Positions 35,289 to 43,424 of a DNA stretch of 64,000 nucleotides are shown one piece after another. The translations under genes and the position numbers were made by a program. The notes below the pieces were generated by a model. It saw only the letters and a list, made by a program, of their open reading frames with translations, did not search any database and was not told the DNA's origin. The stretch is taken from NCBI GenBank assembly GCA_964651335.1, contig CAZYVT010000007.1, forward strand, positions 1 to 64,000. The letters run 5' to 3'. Source of the stretch: 2-02-FULL-66-14 sp964651335. Its GTDB lineage: Bacteria > Pseudomonadota > Gammaproteobacteria > Burkholderiales > SG8-39. Every line of letters begins with the position of its first letter. Positions within the stretch are counted from its first letter, which is position 1.

Positions 35289-36877
35289 GTTCGCGTCTCG
35301 CGGCACAGCATCCTGAAATGCGCTCCCTTCATGTCGTTCACGTACTCGAGCGCGGCGCGATTGGCAGCGCACAGTTCGCGTGCGAGATAAAGCCCGAGCC
35401 CCGTTCCCTTGCTCTCGGTGGTGAAAAAGGGCTCGAACAGCTGCGCCTGATCTTCCAGCGCGACACCCGGGCCGTTGTCAACAACGTTCAATTCTACTTG
35501 ACGGGCAAGCGCTCGAAGCTCGATCCGCACGCTGCGCGGTTCCGTCCTGGCGTAACGCACCGCGTTTCGCAGCAGGTTCCAGAGCACCTGGCGCAGGTGC
35601 TCGCGGTCGAACTCGACCGCGGCCTCGCGCGCGGCCGTAAGCGCAAAACGGTCGCTCGGCACGGATTCGTTGGCCGCGAAGTCCTCCAGGAATCCCGGCA
35701 GCCAGGCCTTGAGATCGATCCGCTCGGCGGCGATCCGGTCGCGGCGGTTGAGCTGCATGATGTCCGACACGAGGCGGTCCAGCCGCCGCGTGTTGTCGCG
35801 GATGATCTGCGTCAGGCGTTCGCGATCATGCTCGCCCCTGTCCTCCTCGAGGAGATCAACCGAATGACTGATCGCCGACAGCGGATTGCGGATCTCGTGC
35901 GCGATGTTCGCCGTCAGCCGGCCGAGTGCCGCGAGCTTGAGCTGCCGGGCCTGCTCGCGCGAGCGCGAGACGTCCTCGACGAACAGCACGGTGAACTCTT
36001 CCCCCGCGCCGGCCTCGACGAGCCGCACGCGCAGTTCCCGGCCGTGCACGTCGACGTCGGCGGGCGGGCTCCAGACTCGCTTTTCGCGCCAGGCGCGCCA
36101 GGTCTCGCCGAACGCCGGTACCAGCCGGGCGAGTTCCGTTCCGACCAGCGCCTCGACGTCAAGCAGGCGCTGCGCCTGGGGGTTGTGCTGCGTTACTCGC
36201 CCCTCGCGGTCCAGTACCAGCACGCCGTCCTGCATGTCGGTGATCACCAGTTGGTTGACCCGCATTTGATTCTCGAGCTCCTGGCCGCGCTGGCGCGCCA
36301 AGAGCTCGCTCGCGGAAACCCGCTGCGCCAGCCAGCTGGTGACGCCGGCGCTGGCAAAGCAGCCGATCGCCAGCAGCCCCGGCTGCAGGTAGTTCGCTTC
36401 GGGCGCGTCGAACGCGAGCACCCAGTAGCCTTGCTCGAGCAGCAGTGCGATTGCGGCGAGCGCTGCATACAACAGCGAAAGCCGCCGCGGCGCGACCAGC
36501 GCCGCGCCAATGAGCGAAATCAGCAGCATGATGCCCAGGCCGCTGCGGATCCCGCCGCTCGCATACATGAGCAGAACGATGGCGACGACATCGGTAAAGG
36601 CGTGCACCGACAGCTGCAGATTGAATCGGTCGTGCCACCCGCGCAGCAGCCAGTGAAACGCCACGCCGAAGGCGAGGTAGGCGCCGCAAACGCCCCGAAA
36701 AACATCGATCCGGTGCGAGCCCAGGTTGAACGTGTCGCCGTACATCGCCGACGCCCCGAGGAACAGCGTCGCGATTCCGATGCGGTACAGGTTGAAATAC
36801 CGCAGCGAGATCCAGAACGATTCCGGCTTGCCCGGATCGCTTCCGAACAGGCCCGAGTAGCGCGGCGGTGCGTCCAT
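35285..36877 (-). CDS. pilS: Sensor histidine kinase PilS
   Basis: 530-residue inner-membrane kinase partner of PilR. Six hydrophobic helices lie within about 28-185, as in Pseudomonas PilS, which senses PilA levels in the membrane. A PAS domain (about 205-310) leads to the H-box LTANIAHEIRNPLS with His327, then N-box LWNLLRNAVRYA, G1 VVDNGPGV and G2 GTGLGLYLA. It overlaps the upstream small gene as TGATG. No pilus structural genes are in the window. Confidence 0.95.
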   Translation of the reverse strand: MDAPPRYSGLFGSDPGKPESFWISLRYFNLYRIGIATLFLGASAMYGDTFNLGSHRIDVFRGVCGAYLAFGVAFHWLLRGWHDRFNLQLSVHAFTDVVAIVLLMYASGGIRSGLGIMLLISLIGAALVAPRRLSLLYAALAAIALLLEQGYWVLAFDAPEANYLQPGLLAIGCFASAGVTSWLAQRVSASELLARQRGQELENQMRVNQLVITDMQDGVLVLDREGRVTQHNPQAQRLLDVEALVGTELARLVPAFGETWRAWREKRVWSPPADVDVHGRELRVRLVEAGAGEEFTVLFVEDVSRSREQARQLKLAALGRLTANIAHEIRNPLSAISHSVDLLEEDRGEHDRERLTQIIRDNTRRLDRLVSDIMQLNRRDRIAAERIDLKAWLPGFLEDFAANESVPSDRFALTAAREAAVEFDREHLRQVLWNLLRNAVRYARTEPRSVRIELRALARQVELNVVDNGPGVALEDQAQLFEPFFTTESKGTGLGLYLARELCAANRAALEYVNDMKGAHFRMLCRETRT

Positions 36878-37110
36878 CAGTCGTCCCGCGGCCCGAGTCG
36901 CCCGTGCTCTTCGCTGCAATACTGGCGTCCGTCCGCGTCGCGCGACTCCGAGCGCGGCAGATGCACGCCGCAGTGCGCGCAACGCACCAGCTCTCCGCGC
37001 GCAGGCCCCGGTGGCGAGCCCTCGCCACGCCTCGAACGGCCGGCGAGCGCGCTGCGCACGAGCCAGATCAGGATGAACAGCGCAACGACGAGCAGGATGA
37101 AGCGGCCCAT
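36877..37110 (-). CDS. PP0621 family small membrane protein with zinc-ribbon-like motif
   Basis: 77 residues. One N-terminal membrane helix (LVVALFILIWLVRSAL) and a short C-terminal domain with CAHCGVHLPRSES...GRQYCSEEH, a treble-clef-like set of Cys and His. It is regularly found just before pilS in betaproteobacteria. Stop and pilS start share one base. Role unknown. Confidence 0.88.
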   Translation of the reverse strand: MGRFILLVVALFILIWLVRSALAGRSRRGEGSPPGPARGELVRCAHCGVHLPRSESRDADGRQYCSEEHGRLGPRDD

Positions 37111-37149
37111 GGCTCAATTATGACGGGCCTACCGCAACATTGGGGGGAT

Positions 37150-37226
37150 TGGTCGGGGTGACTGGATTTGAACCAGCGACTCCTGCGTCCCGAACGCAGT
37201 ACTCTACCAGGCTGAGCTACACCCCG
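37150..37226 (-). tRNA. tRNA-Pro (anticodon CGG)
   Basis: A 77-nt cloverleaf with acceptor stem CGGGGTG/CACCCCG, discriminator A and encoded CCA at 37150-37152. The anticodon stem is CTGCG/CGCAG with loop TTCGGGA, giving anticodon CGG. The T-arm is GCTGG-TTCAAAT-CCAGT. Transcribed leftward into ispB's upstream neighbours. Confidence 0.97.
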
Positions 37227-37241
37227 AAGCCGATGACGCCG

Positions 37242-38210
37242 CTAGTGACTTCGCGTCACGGAAAAAGCGGCCAATTCTAGCAAAGATTCCCTGTGCGCCG
37301 AGCCCGGCAGCCGCTCGAGCGCGCCTCGCGCGGCGTCGACCTCGCGGCGCGCGGTCTCGCGCGCGTACGCAAGTGCGCCGGTCGCTTCGATCGCCGCGAT
37401 CACACGCGGAAAATCGTCCCGGCCGCCCTCGACCAGTGCGCGCCGCACGATTGCGGCCTGCTCGGGCGTCCCCGCCGCCATCGCGCGAATCAGCGGCAGC
37501 GTGGGTTTGCCTTCGCCGAGATCGTCGCCCAGGCTCTTGCCGATCTCCTGCGTGTCGCCGGAATAGTCGAGCACGTCGTCGATCAGCTGGAAGGCGGTGC
37601 CCACATGCATGCCGTATTCGGCGAGCGCCTCCTCGACGCCGGGCGCAACGCCGCCGAGAATTCCGCCGAGCCGGGCCGCCGCCTCGAACAGCTTCGCGGT
37701 CTTGCGGCGGATCACTTCCAGGTAACGCGGCTCGTCCACGTCGGCGTTGTGGCAGTTCAGGAGCTGCAGGACTTCGCCTTCCGCGATGGTATTGGTCGCG
37801 TCGGCGAGCACGCGCATCACTCGCATGCTGTCCACGCTGACCATCATCTGGAATGCGCGCGAATAAACGAAGTCACCCACCAGCACCGACGCGGCATTGC
37901 CGAACGCCGCGTTCGCGGTCCTTCGGCCGCGGCGCAGTTGCGACTCGTCGACGACGTCGTCGTGCAACAGCGTCGCGGTGTGAATGAACTCGATGACCGC
38001 CGCGAGCCCGAAGCGCGCCTCGCCGCGATATCCGACTGCGTCCGCGGCCAGCAGCAGCAGCGCCGGCCGCAGGCGCTTGCCGCCGCCGCCGATGATGTAC
38101 TCGGCGACTTGGCGAATCAGCGCCACGTCCGAGTCGAGCCGCGCGCGGATCACTTCGTCTACGCGCCGCATGTCCGCGGCGACCGGAGCGAGAAAAGGCA
38201 GGGTTTCCAT
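37242..38210 (-). CDS. ispB: Octaprenyl diphosphate synthase (long-chain trans-polyprenyl synthase)
   Basis: 322 residues. The first aspartate-rich motif is LLHDDVVDES and the second QLIDDVLDYSG, each binding Mg-diphosphate. Other family points are GGGGKRLRPALLLLAADA and GEVLQLLNCHN. It makes the ubiquinone side chain from FPP and IPP. Small residues (Ala/Thr) before the first motif fit a long product. Divergent from rplU, as in most betaproteobacteria. Confidence 0.96.
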   Translation of the reverse strand: METLPFLAPVAADMRRVDEVIRARLDSDVALIRQVAEYIIGGGGKRLRPALLLLAADAVGYRGEARFGLAAVIEFIHTATLLHDDVVDESQLRRGRRTANAAFGNAASVLVGDFVYSRAFQMMVSVDSMRVMRVLADATNTIAEGEVLQLLNCHNADVDEPRYLEVIRRKTAKLFEAAARLGGILGGVAPGVEEALAEYGMHVGTAFQLIDDVLDYSGDTQEIGKSLGDDLGEGKPTLPLIRAMAAGTPEQAAIVRRALVEGGRDDFPRVIAAIEATGALAYARETARREVDAARGALERLPGSAHRESLLELAAFSVTRSH

Positions 38211-38243
38211 GCGGGCGGGGCGCGAAGCTTAGCACAGGGGGCT

Positions 38244-38273
38244 TTGACGGGCGAGAACGAAATCCCCTATAAT
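38244..38273 (+). promoter_or_regulatory. Sigma-70 promoter of the rplU-rpmA operon
   Basis: TTGACG (five of six), an 18-bp spacer, perfect TATAAT, 37 bp before the rplU ATG. One of the best promoters in the window, as expected for ribosomal protein genes. Confidence 0.85.
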
Positions 38274-38310
38274 TCCAAGACTTTGCGGGTCAACAGCGGG
38301 TCCATTTCCA

Positions 38311-38628
38311 ATGTACGCAGTGATGAAGTCAGGCGGCAAGCAATACCGCGTCAAGGCGGGCGAATCGGTACGCGTCGAGACGTTGACGGCGGCGGTCGGC
38401 GCGGCGGTGTCGTTCGATCAGGTCTTGATGGTCGGCGAGGGCGAGGGAGCGCGCATCGGGGCGCCGTTCGTCGAAGGAGCGAGAATCCATGCGACCGTCG
38501 TATCGCACGGTCGCGGTGAAAAGATGAAGATCTTCAAGCTGCGCCGCCGCAAGCACCACCAGAAAACCCAAGGGCACCGGCAGTCCTACACCGAGGTGCG
38601 CATCGACGACATCGTGACGCAGGGGTGA
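38311..38628 (+). CDS. rplU: 50S ribosomal protein L21
   Basis: 105 residues starting MYAVMKSGGKQYRVKAGESV, the L21 signature. The rRNA-binding basic loop KIFKLRRRKHHQKTQGHRQSYTEV is intact near the C-terminus. First gene of the rplU-rpmA pair, expressed from the strong promoter at 38244-38273. Confidence 0.99.
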   Translation: MYAVMKSGGKQYRVKAGESVRVETLTAAVGAAVSFDQVLMVGEGEGARIGAPFVEGARIHATVVSHGRGEKMKIFKLRRRKHHQKTQGHRQSYTEVRIDDIVTQG

Positions 38629-38631
38629 CGA

Positions 38632-38889
38632 ATGGCACACAAGAAAGCAGGCGGGAGTTCGCGCAACGGCCGTGATTCGCAGGCCAAGCGCCTGGGAGTG
38701 AAGGTGTTCGGCGGAGAACGTGTCAACGCGGGCCAGATCCTGGTGCGGCAGCGCGGCACGCGGGTGCACGCGGGCACCGACGTCGGCATGGGGCGGGATC
38801 ACACGCTGTTCGCGAGAGCCGCCGGTACCGTCGAGTACGCGACCAAGGGCCGTGACAACAACAAGATCGTGAGCATAGTACCTGCTTAG
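38632..38889 (+). CDS. rpmA: 50S ribosomal protein L27
   Basis: 85 residues beginning MAHKKAGGSSRNGRDSQAKR, whose tail reaches the peptidyl-transferase centre. GQILVRQRGTRVHAGTDVGMGRDHTLFA is the family core. It follows rplU by 3 bp, and an intrinsic terminator lies about 20 bp past the stop. Confidence 0.99.
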   Translation: MAHKKAGGSSRNGRDSQAKRLGVKVFGGERVNAGQILVRQRGTRVHAGTDVGMGRDHTLFARAAGTVEYATKGRDNNKIVSIVPA

Positions 38890-38910
38890 GACGAGCGTCC
38901 GACTCCGCGT

Positions 38911-38940
38911 AAAGCCCTATCATGGTCGATAGGGCTTTTT
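38911..38940 (+). terminator. Intrinsic terminator after rpmA
   Basis: AAAGCCCTATC, loop ATGGTC, GATAGGGCTTT followed by TT. An 11-bp stem with flanking A and T runs; the U-tract leads into the obgE leader only about 13 bp before its ATG, so obgE may depend on read-through or on a promoter overlapping the hairpin. Confidence 0.85.
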
Positions 38941-38952
38941 AATTTCCAGGCC

Positions 38953-39990
38953 ATGAAATTCATCGACGAAGCGAGAATCCAGGTGCACGCCGGCAACGGC
39001 GGCGACGGCAGCGCCGCGTTCCGGCGCGAGAAGTACGTGCCGCGCGGCGGCCCGTCTGGCGGCGACGGCGGCCGTGGCGGCAGCGTCTGGGCGGTCGCCG
39101 ACCGCAACATCAATACTCTCGTGGACTACCGCTTCGCGCGCATTCACCGCGCCGAGAGCGGCGAACACGGGCGCGGCGCGGACCAGTATGGCCGCGCCGG
39201 CCGCGATATCGAGCTGCGGATGCCCGTCGGCACGATCGTGCGCGAAGCGCAAAACCGCGAAACCATTGCCGACCTCGCGAAGGACGGCGCGCGTGCGCTT
39301 CTCGCAAAGGGCGGTCGGGGCGGATTGGGCAACCTCCATTTCAAGTCGAGCGTCAACCGCTCGCCGCGCCAGTTCACTCGCGGCGAGACGGGCGAAAACC
39401 ACGAGTTGGCGCTCGAGCTGCGCCTGCTTGCCGATGTCGGGCTGTTGGGACTGCCGAACGCAGGCAAGTCCACCTTCATCCGCGCGGTTTCCAGCGCGCG
39501 GCCGAAAGTCGCCGACTACCCCTTCACGACCCTCGATCCCTCGCTCGGGGTGGTGCGGATCGGTCACAACGCCAGCTTCGTGGTCGCCGACATCCCGGGC
39601 CTGATCGAGGGTGCTGCCGAGGGCGCAGGGCTCGGACACCAGTTTCTGCGCCACCTTGCGCGTACCAAGCTGCTGCTGCACCTGGTCGACATCGCGCCGC
39701 TCGACGAGACTTCCGACCCGGCGCGCGACGCGCGCGCAATCGCGCTGGAACTGAAGAAGTACGACGAAACGCTCTACCGGAAACCGCGCTGGCTGGTGTT
39801 CAACAAGACCGATCTGGTGGCGGACGCCGAGGCACGCGTCCGCGGAATTCTGCGCACGCTGCGCTGGAAGGCCCCATGGTTCAGGATCTCCGCGCTGACC
39901 GGCGAAGGCTGTCGCCAGGTCTGCGCCGCGGCCTACCGATTCATCGCCGTGCGCAAGGAGCGCGCGGTGCGCCCTCGTCGCGCGGCGTGA
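38953..39990 (+). CDS. obgE: Obg-family GTPase (ribosome assembly)
   Basis: 345 residues. The glycine-rich Obg fold (1-158) has GGDGSAAFRREKYVPRGGP and GGRGGLGNLHFKS. The G domain has G1 GLPNAGKST, G3 DIPGLIEGAAEGAGLGHQFLRH and G4 NKTDLV. The C-terminal OCT domain found in Gram-positives is absent, as usual in betaproteobacteria. It acts in 50S maturation and in the stringent response. Confidence 0.98.
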   Translation: MKFIDEARIQVHAGNGGDGSAAFRREKYVPRGGPSGGDGGRGGSVWAVADRNINTLVDYRFARIHRAESGEHGRGADQYGRAGRDIELRMPVGTIVREAQNRETIADLAKDGARALLAKGGRGGLGNLHFKSSVNRSPRQFTRGETGENHELALELRLLADVGLLGLPNAGKSTFIRAVSSARPKVADYPFTTLDPSLGVVRIGHNASFVVADIPGLIEGAAEGAGLGHQFLRHLARTKLLLHLVDIAPLDETSDPARDARAIALELKKYDETLYRKPRWLVFNKTDLVADAEARVRGILRTLRWKAPWFRISALTGEGCRQVCAAAYRFIAVRKERAVRPRRAA

Positions 39991-40000
39991 GGGCCGCAGC

Positions 40001-41122
40001 GTGCCGCGCGGACCGATCGCAGCTGCGAAAACCCTGGTCGTGAAGGTAGGATCTTCGCTCGTCACCAACGATGGGCGCGGCCTCGATGTTGAAGCGATCG
40101 CGCGCTGGGCTGCGCAGATCGCACGCCTGCACCAGGCGGGGAAGCGGTGCATCCTGGTTTCCTCGGGCGCAATCGCCGAAGGCATGCAGCGCCTCGGCTG
40201 GACGCGTCGCCCGCATGCGATGCATGAACTTCAGGCCGCCGCGGCGATCGGGCAGATGGGGCTGGCGCAGTGTTACGAATCCTGTTTTCGCGAGCACGGC
40301 CTCGCCACCGCGCAGGTGCTCCTGACGCATGCCGACATGGCCGACCGGCAGCGCTACCTCAACGCGCGTTCCACGCTCCGGACTTTGCTCGCACTCGGAG
40401 TGATCCCGGTGATCAACGAGAACGATACCGTGGTCACCGACGAGATCCGGTTCGGCGACAACGACACCCTCGGGGCGCTGGTCACCAATCTGGTGGAAGC
40501 CGACGCGCTCGTGATCCTCACCGACCAGGCGGGACTGTACGACGCCGATCCGCGCCGCCACCCCGGAGCCCACCTTGTCGCCGAGGCAAAGGCAGGCGAT
40601 CCGCGGCTTGAGGATATTGCCGGCGGCACCGGAACGGGCATCGCGAAGGGCGGCATGATCAGCAAGGTACTCGCCGCAAAACGAGCCGCGCGCAGCGGCG
40701 CGCACACGGTCATCGCGTCCGGTCGCGAGACCGACGTGCTGTTGCGGCTGGCAAACGGCGAGCGACTCGGCACTCTGCTGCTCGCGCAGACCCAGCCGCT
40801 TGCGGCGCGCAAGCAGTGGGTCGCCGATCACCTCAATGTTGCCGGGCGCTTGAGGCTGGACGCAGGCGCGGTCAAGGCGCTGGTGCGCAATGGCAAGAGC
40901 CTCCTGCCGATCGGCGTGACCGACGTCATCGGCGAGTTCGTACGCGGCGAGGTCGTGGGCTGCGAGGATCCGGAGGGCCGTGAGGTTGCGCGAGGTCTGA
41001 TCAACTACTCCGCGGCAGAGACGCGCCTCATCCTGCGGCGTCCCTCCAGCGAAATCGAAAGCGTTCTCGGCTACGTGGACGAGCCGGAACTCATCCACAG
41101 GGATAATTTGGTACTTCTCTAG
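40001..41122 (+). CDS. proB: Glutamate 5-kinase
   Basis: 373 residues catalysing the first step of proline synthesis. The amino-acid kinase domain has TLVVKVGSSLVTNDGRGL, VSSGAIAEGMQRLGW, NENDTVVTDEIRFGDNDTLGA (glutamate site) and GTGIAKGGMISKV. The C-terminal PUA domain (about 280-360) is present. GTG start 10 bp after obgE. Its TAG shares CTAG with the stop of the opposite-strand CNP1 gene. Confidence 0.97.
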   Translation: MPRGPIAAAKTLVVKVGSSLVTNDGRGLDVEAIARWAAQIARLHQAGKRCILVSSGAIAEGMQRLGWTRRPHAMHELQAAAAIGQMGLAQCYESCFREHGLATAQVLLTHADMADRQRYLNARSTLRTLLALGVIPVINENDTVVTDEIRFGDNDTLGALVTNLVEADALVILTDQAGLYDADPRRHPGAHLVAEAKAGDPRLEDIAGGTGTGIAKGGMISKVLAAKRAARSGAHTVIASGRETDVLLRLANGERLGTLLLAQTQPLAARKQWVADHLNVAGRLRLDAGAVKALVRNGKSLLPIGVTDVIGEFVRGEVVGCEDPEGREVARGLINYSAAETRLILRRPSSEIESVLGYVDEPELIHRDNLVLL

Positions 41123-41655
41123 AACCTCCCGGGGCTCGCGCGCACCGGCGCGGAATGAGGATGGCCGCCTCGGCTGAGCGCGTCGAGCCCTTCGGCGGCG
41201 TCGAAGATTGGTATTCTCTGGGGGCAAAAATAGTCGCGCCAGAGAGCGTGGCGCCAGCGCTGGACGCTCTTCTGCTCGATCGGCCGCCAATCCGATGCGC
41301 GCGCCGCCCAGCCGCCGCCGGTGTGGCCGTAGGCGTAGATCTTGTACATGCCGGTCTTGCATCGAATGCCCTCGTACGTCACGTTTTCTGCGCCTGCGGC
41401 GCTGCGCGCGAGCAGCGCATAGCGCACCACGCCGTCAGGGCTTACGGAAAGAGAAGCCCGGTCGATGAAGAATCGGAATTGCGTTGCCGCGCTGACGTAG
41501 AACTCGACCAGGTCCCCGGCCTTCGGGTAGGCAGGAAGCTTGACATCGCCCTCGGTCCAGTTGCGCTCTTCCTGCTCGATTTCCCAATCGGATTTCGGCT
41601 GCGCTGCGACGTGCGCGGCGCAAAATACAAGCAGCAGCGCGAGAATGCGCCTCAA
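41119..41655 (-). CDS. CNP1-like family secreted protein
   Basis: 178 residues with a Sec signal peptide (MRRILALLLVFCAAHVAAQ). The mature protein (DWEIEQEERNWTEGDVKLPAYPK...FRFFIDRASLSVSPDGVVRYALLARS...YEGIRCKTGMYKIYAYGHTGGGW) is the CNP1-like family of unknown function, common in betaproteobacteria near proB and rppH. TTG start overlapping the DUF3501 stop by 4 bp; a run of oxidative-stress genes has been placed between it and rppH. Confidence 0.88.
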   Translation of the reverse strand: MRRILALLLVFCAAHVAAQPKSDWEIEQEERNWTEGDVKLPAYPKAGDLVEFYVSAATQFRFFIDRASLSVSPDGVVRYALLARSAAGAENVTYEGIRCKTGMYKIYAYGHTGGGWAARASDWRPIEQKSVQRWRHALWRDYFCPQRIPIFDAAEGLDALSRGGHPHSAPVRASPGRF

Positions 41656-42233
41656 GAGAGGTCGCCGGCGAGCGCAGCCTTCGTTTCCGGGGCCGCCTCG
41701 ACGCTGGCTCGGTAGTTCGGGTGATCTACGCCGATCTGCAGGCCGACCCCGTACCTGAGGGCTTGGCGCATCTCATTGCTCAGCTCGAGGCGCAGGAAGT
41801 GCACCGACGAAGTCTTGTCCTCGGTTTCGCGCTCGAGATCCTCGTCCGCGATCGCGTAGACGCGACCGCAGCCCTCGACCTGCACCCAGACCCGGTCCTC
41901 GATTCCCTTGAGCGCGGCGAGCTGCCTGTGACGCTCCCCGACGTCCGGATACTCGAGCATCATGGTCGCTTTCCAGTTGCTGCCGTCGGGAACGAGCGGA
42001 TTGTAGACGTCGAGCTCGCCCCGAATGCCGTCGTCTTCGAAAATGCGCTCGATGCGCAGCATCTCCTGGATCTGATAGCGCACCGTGAGCTCGTCCTCGA
42101 ACAGCAGAGTCAGGTGCGCCCCCAGATGCACGGTGCGGTGCTTCTTGTGTTCCATGACGCGGGCGCGAAACTCCCTTCGCGCCCGCGCGTAGGCTTCGAG
42201 CGAGAGCAGGCTCTCGCGCGCGATCTGCGGCAT
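41652..42233 (-). CDS. DUF3501 family protein
   Basis: 193 residues: LLSLEAYARARREFRARVMEHKKHRTVHLGAHLTLLFEDELTVRYQIQEMLRIERIFEDDGIR is the DUF3501 core. The family is regularly encoded beside rubrerythrin and an Fe-S oxidoreductase, implying a peroxide or iron-stress role. Here the rubrerythrin is 34 bp upstream, but no Fe-S oxidoreductase gene is present. The ATG at 42233 is chosen because the longer frame reads into non-homologous sequence. Confidence 0.87.
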   Translation of the reverse strand: MPQIARESLLSLEAYARARREFRARVMEHKKHRTVHLGAHLTLLFEDELTVRYQIQEMLRIERIFEDDGIRGELDVYNPLVPDGSNWKATMMLEYPDVGERHRQLAALKGIEDRVWVQVEGCGRVYAIADEDLERETEDKTSSVHFLRLELSNEMRQALRYGVGLQIGVDHPNYRASVEAAPETKAALAGDLS

Positions 42234-42267
42234 CCCCCGGCCAGGAAAAGACTGAACGCGGCGCCGG

Positions 42268-42687
42268 TCAGTCGACCAGCGCGTCCAGCGCCTTCTGAAA
42301 GCGGTTGGCGTGCGAGCGCTCGGCCTTGGCAAGCGTTTCGAACCAATCGGCAATTTCCGTGAAACCCTCCTGGCGCGCCTCCCTGGCCATCCCCGGGTAC
42401 ATGTCGGTGTACTCGTGCGTTTCTCCCGCGATCGCGGCGTGCAGGTTCAGCCGCGTCTTGCCGATGGGCTTGTCGGTGGCGGGATCGCCGACCGGTTCCA
42501 TGTACTCGAGGTGTCCGTGGGCGTGGCCGGTCTCGCCTTCGGCAGTGGATCGAAACACCGCCGCGACGTCGTTCTGGCCCTCGACGTCGGCCTTGGCAGC
42601 GAAATACAGATAGCGCCGGTTGGCTTGCGATTCGCCCGCGAACGCGGCCTTGAGATTGTCGTGGGTCCTGGATCCTTTCAGTTGCAT
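42268..42687 (-). CDS. Rubrerythrin-type diiron peroxidase lacking the rubredoxin domain
   Basis: 139-residue four-helix-bundle protein: TLDN-type start (RTHDNLKAAFAGESQANRRYLYFAAKAD), EGETGHAHGHLEYM and AGETHEYTDMYPGMAREARQEG give the paired ExxH iron ligands. The usual C-terminal rubredoxin with two CxxC is missing, so an external electron donor is needed. Upstream is an ideal AGGAGG ribosome-binding site and an unusual AT-rich operator zone. Likely reduces hydrogen peroxide. Confidence 0.93.
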   Translation of the reverse strand: MQLKGSRTHDNLKAAFAGESQANRRYLYFAAKADVEGQNDVAAVFRSTAEGETGHAHGHLEYMEPVGDPATDKPIGKTRLNLHAAIAGETHEYTDMYPGMAREARQEGFTEIADWFETLAKAERSHANRFQKALDALVD

Positions 42688-42741
42688 CGTCGCCTCCTGT
42701 GCGAATGTGGGCCTGGAGCCGGAACCTTATCCTCCGGTGCG

Positions 42742-42780
42742 CAATTGATCAAATTGAATATTGCAATTCTTTCAATTGAA
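42742..42780 (-). promoter_or_regulatory. AT-rich operator/promoter array upstream of rubrerythrin
   Basis: A 39-bp AT-rich island. It contains the inverted repeat CAATT-GATCA-AATTG (42743-42757), the near palindrome GAATATTGCAATTC, and a second CAATTGAA. On the - strand TTGAAA and TTTGAT with a 16-bp spacer could serve as -35 and -10. The repeated AATTGAA units suggest binding by a redox or iron regulator, not identified. Confidence 0.55.
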
Positions 42781-42797
42781 GCGGGCTATGCTGCAGT

Positions 42798-43424
42798 TCA
42801 GCGGCCGAGCGCGCTCTCGATCTCGGAGAACGTGCGCGCGACCTCGCCGCCGCTCTGCAGCGCGACCCCGAGCTGGCGCGCCAGCTGCGAGATCGAGAAG
42901 ATGCCGCGCACCATCGCGCGCCGCACCGGCTTGTCGAGCGGACCCTTCGGCGGGAGTACGTCGTAGTCGACCACCAGCGCATGCTGGCGCCCGGCGCGGC
43001 GCAGCGTCTCGAGAACGTGGCCGACGCGTCCGCCCTCGACGTCCGGGAGCGCGAGCACCTCGACGAGGTCCGCCGGCGTCATCACGTCGGCGACCGTCAG
43101 TTCGTCGCGCCCCATGCCGCGCTCCATCGCCACGCGCATCGCTTTCTCGCCCAGGACCTCGGTCGCCGTAAGCACGCCGAGCACTGCCTCGCGTTCGTCG
43201 ACGACCAGCAGCAGGCGCACGCCGCGGGTGATCATGAGCTGCCTGGCGCCCCCGATCGGCGCCTGCGGCCGGATCGTCGCCGCGGTCGCTCGCGCAAGAT
43301 CGGTCATCACGTCGAGGGCCGGCGACTCGCGCGTCACGCGCGGGGCCTGCGGTTGCGTCGGCCGCCGAAAACCGGCGCCGTCGCCGAGCTCACGGATCGG
43401 AAGAGCCTGATACTGTCTGTCCAC
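42798..43424 (-). CDS. CBS-domain-pair protein
   Basis: 208 residues. Two CBS motifs form a Bateman module: the first around IGGARQLMITRGVRLLLVVDEREAVLGVLTATEVL, the second around VMTPADLVEVLALPDVEGGRVGHVLETLRRAGRQHALVVDYD. There is no attached catalytic domain. Probably an adenine-nucleotide sensor. GTG start with GGAGG at the right distance; its first 35 bp lie inside the 3' end of rppH in another frame. Confidence 0.85.
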   Translation of the reverse strand: MDRQYQALPIRELGDGAGFRRPTQPQAPRVTRESPALDVMTDLARATAATIRPQAPIGGARQLMITRGVRLLLVVDEREAVLGVLTATEVLGEKAMRVAMERGMGRDELTVADVMTPADLVEVLALPDVEGGRVGHVLETLRRAGRQHALVVDYDVLPPKGPLDKPVRRAMVRGIFSISQLARQLGVALQSGGEVARTFSEIESALGR

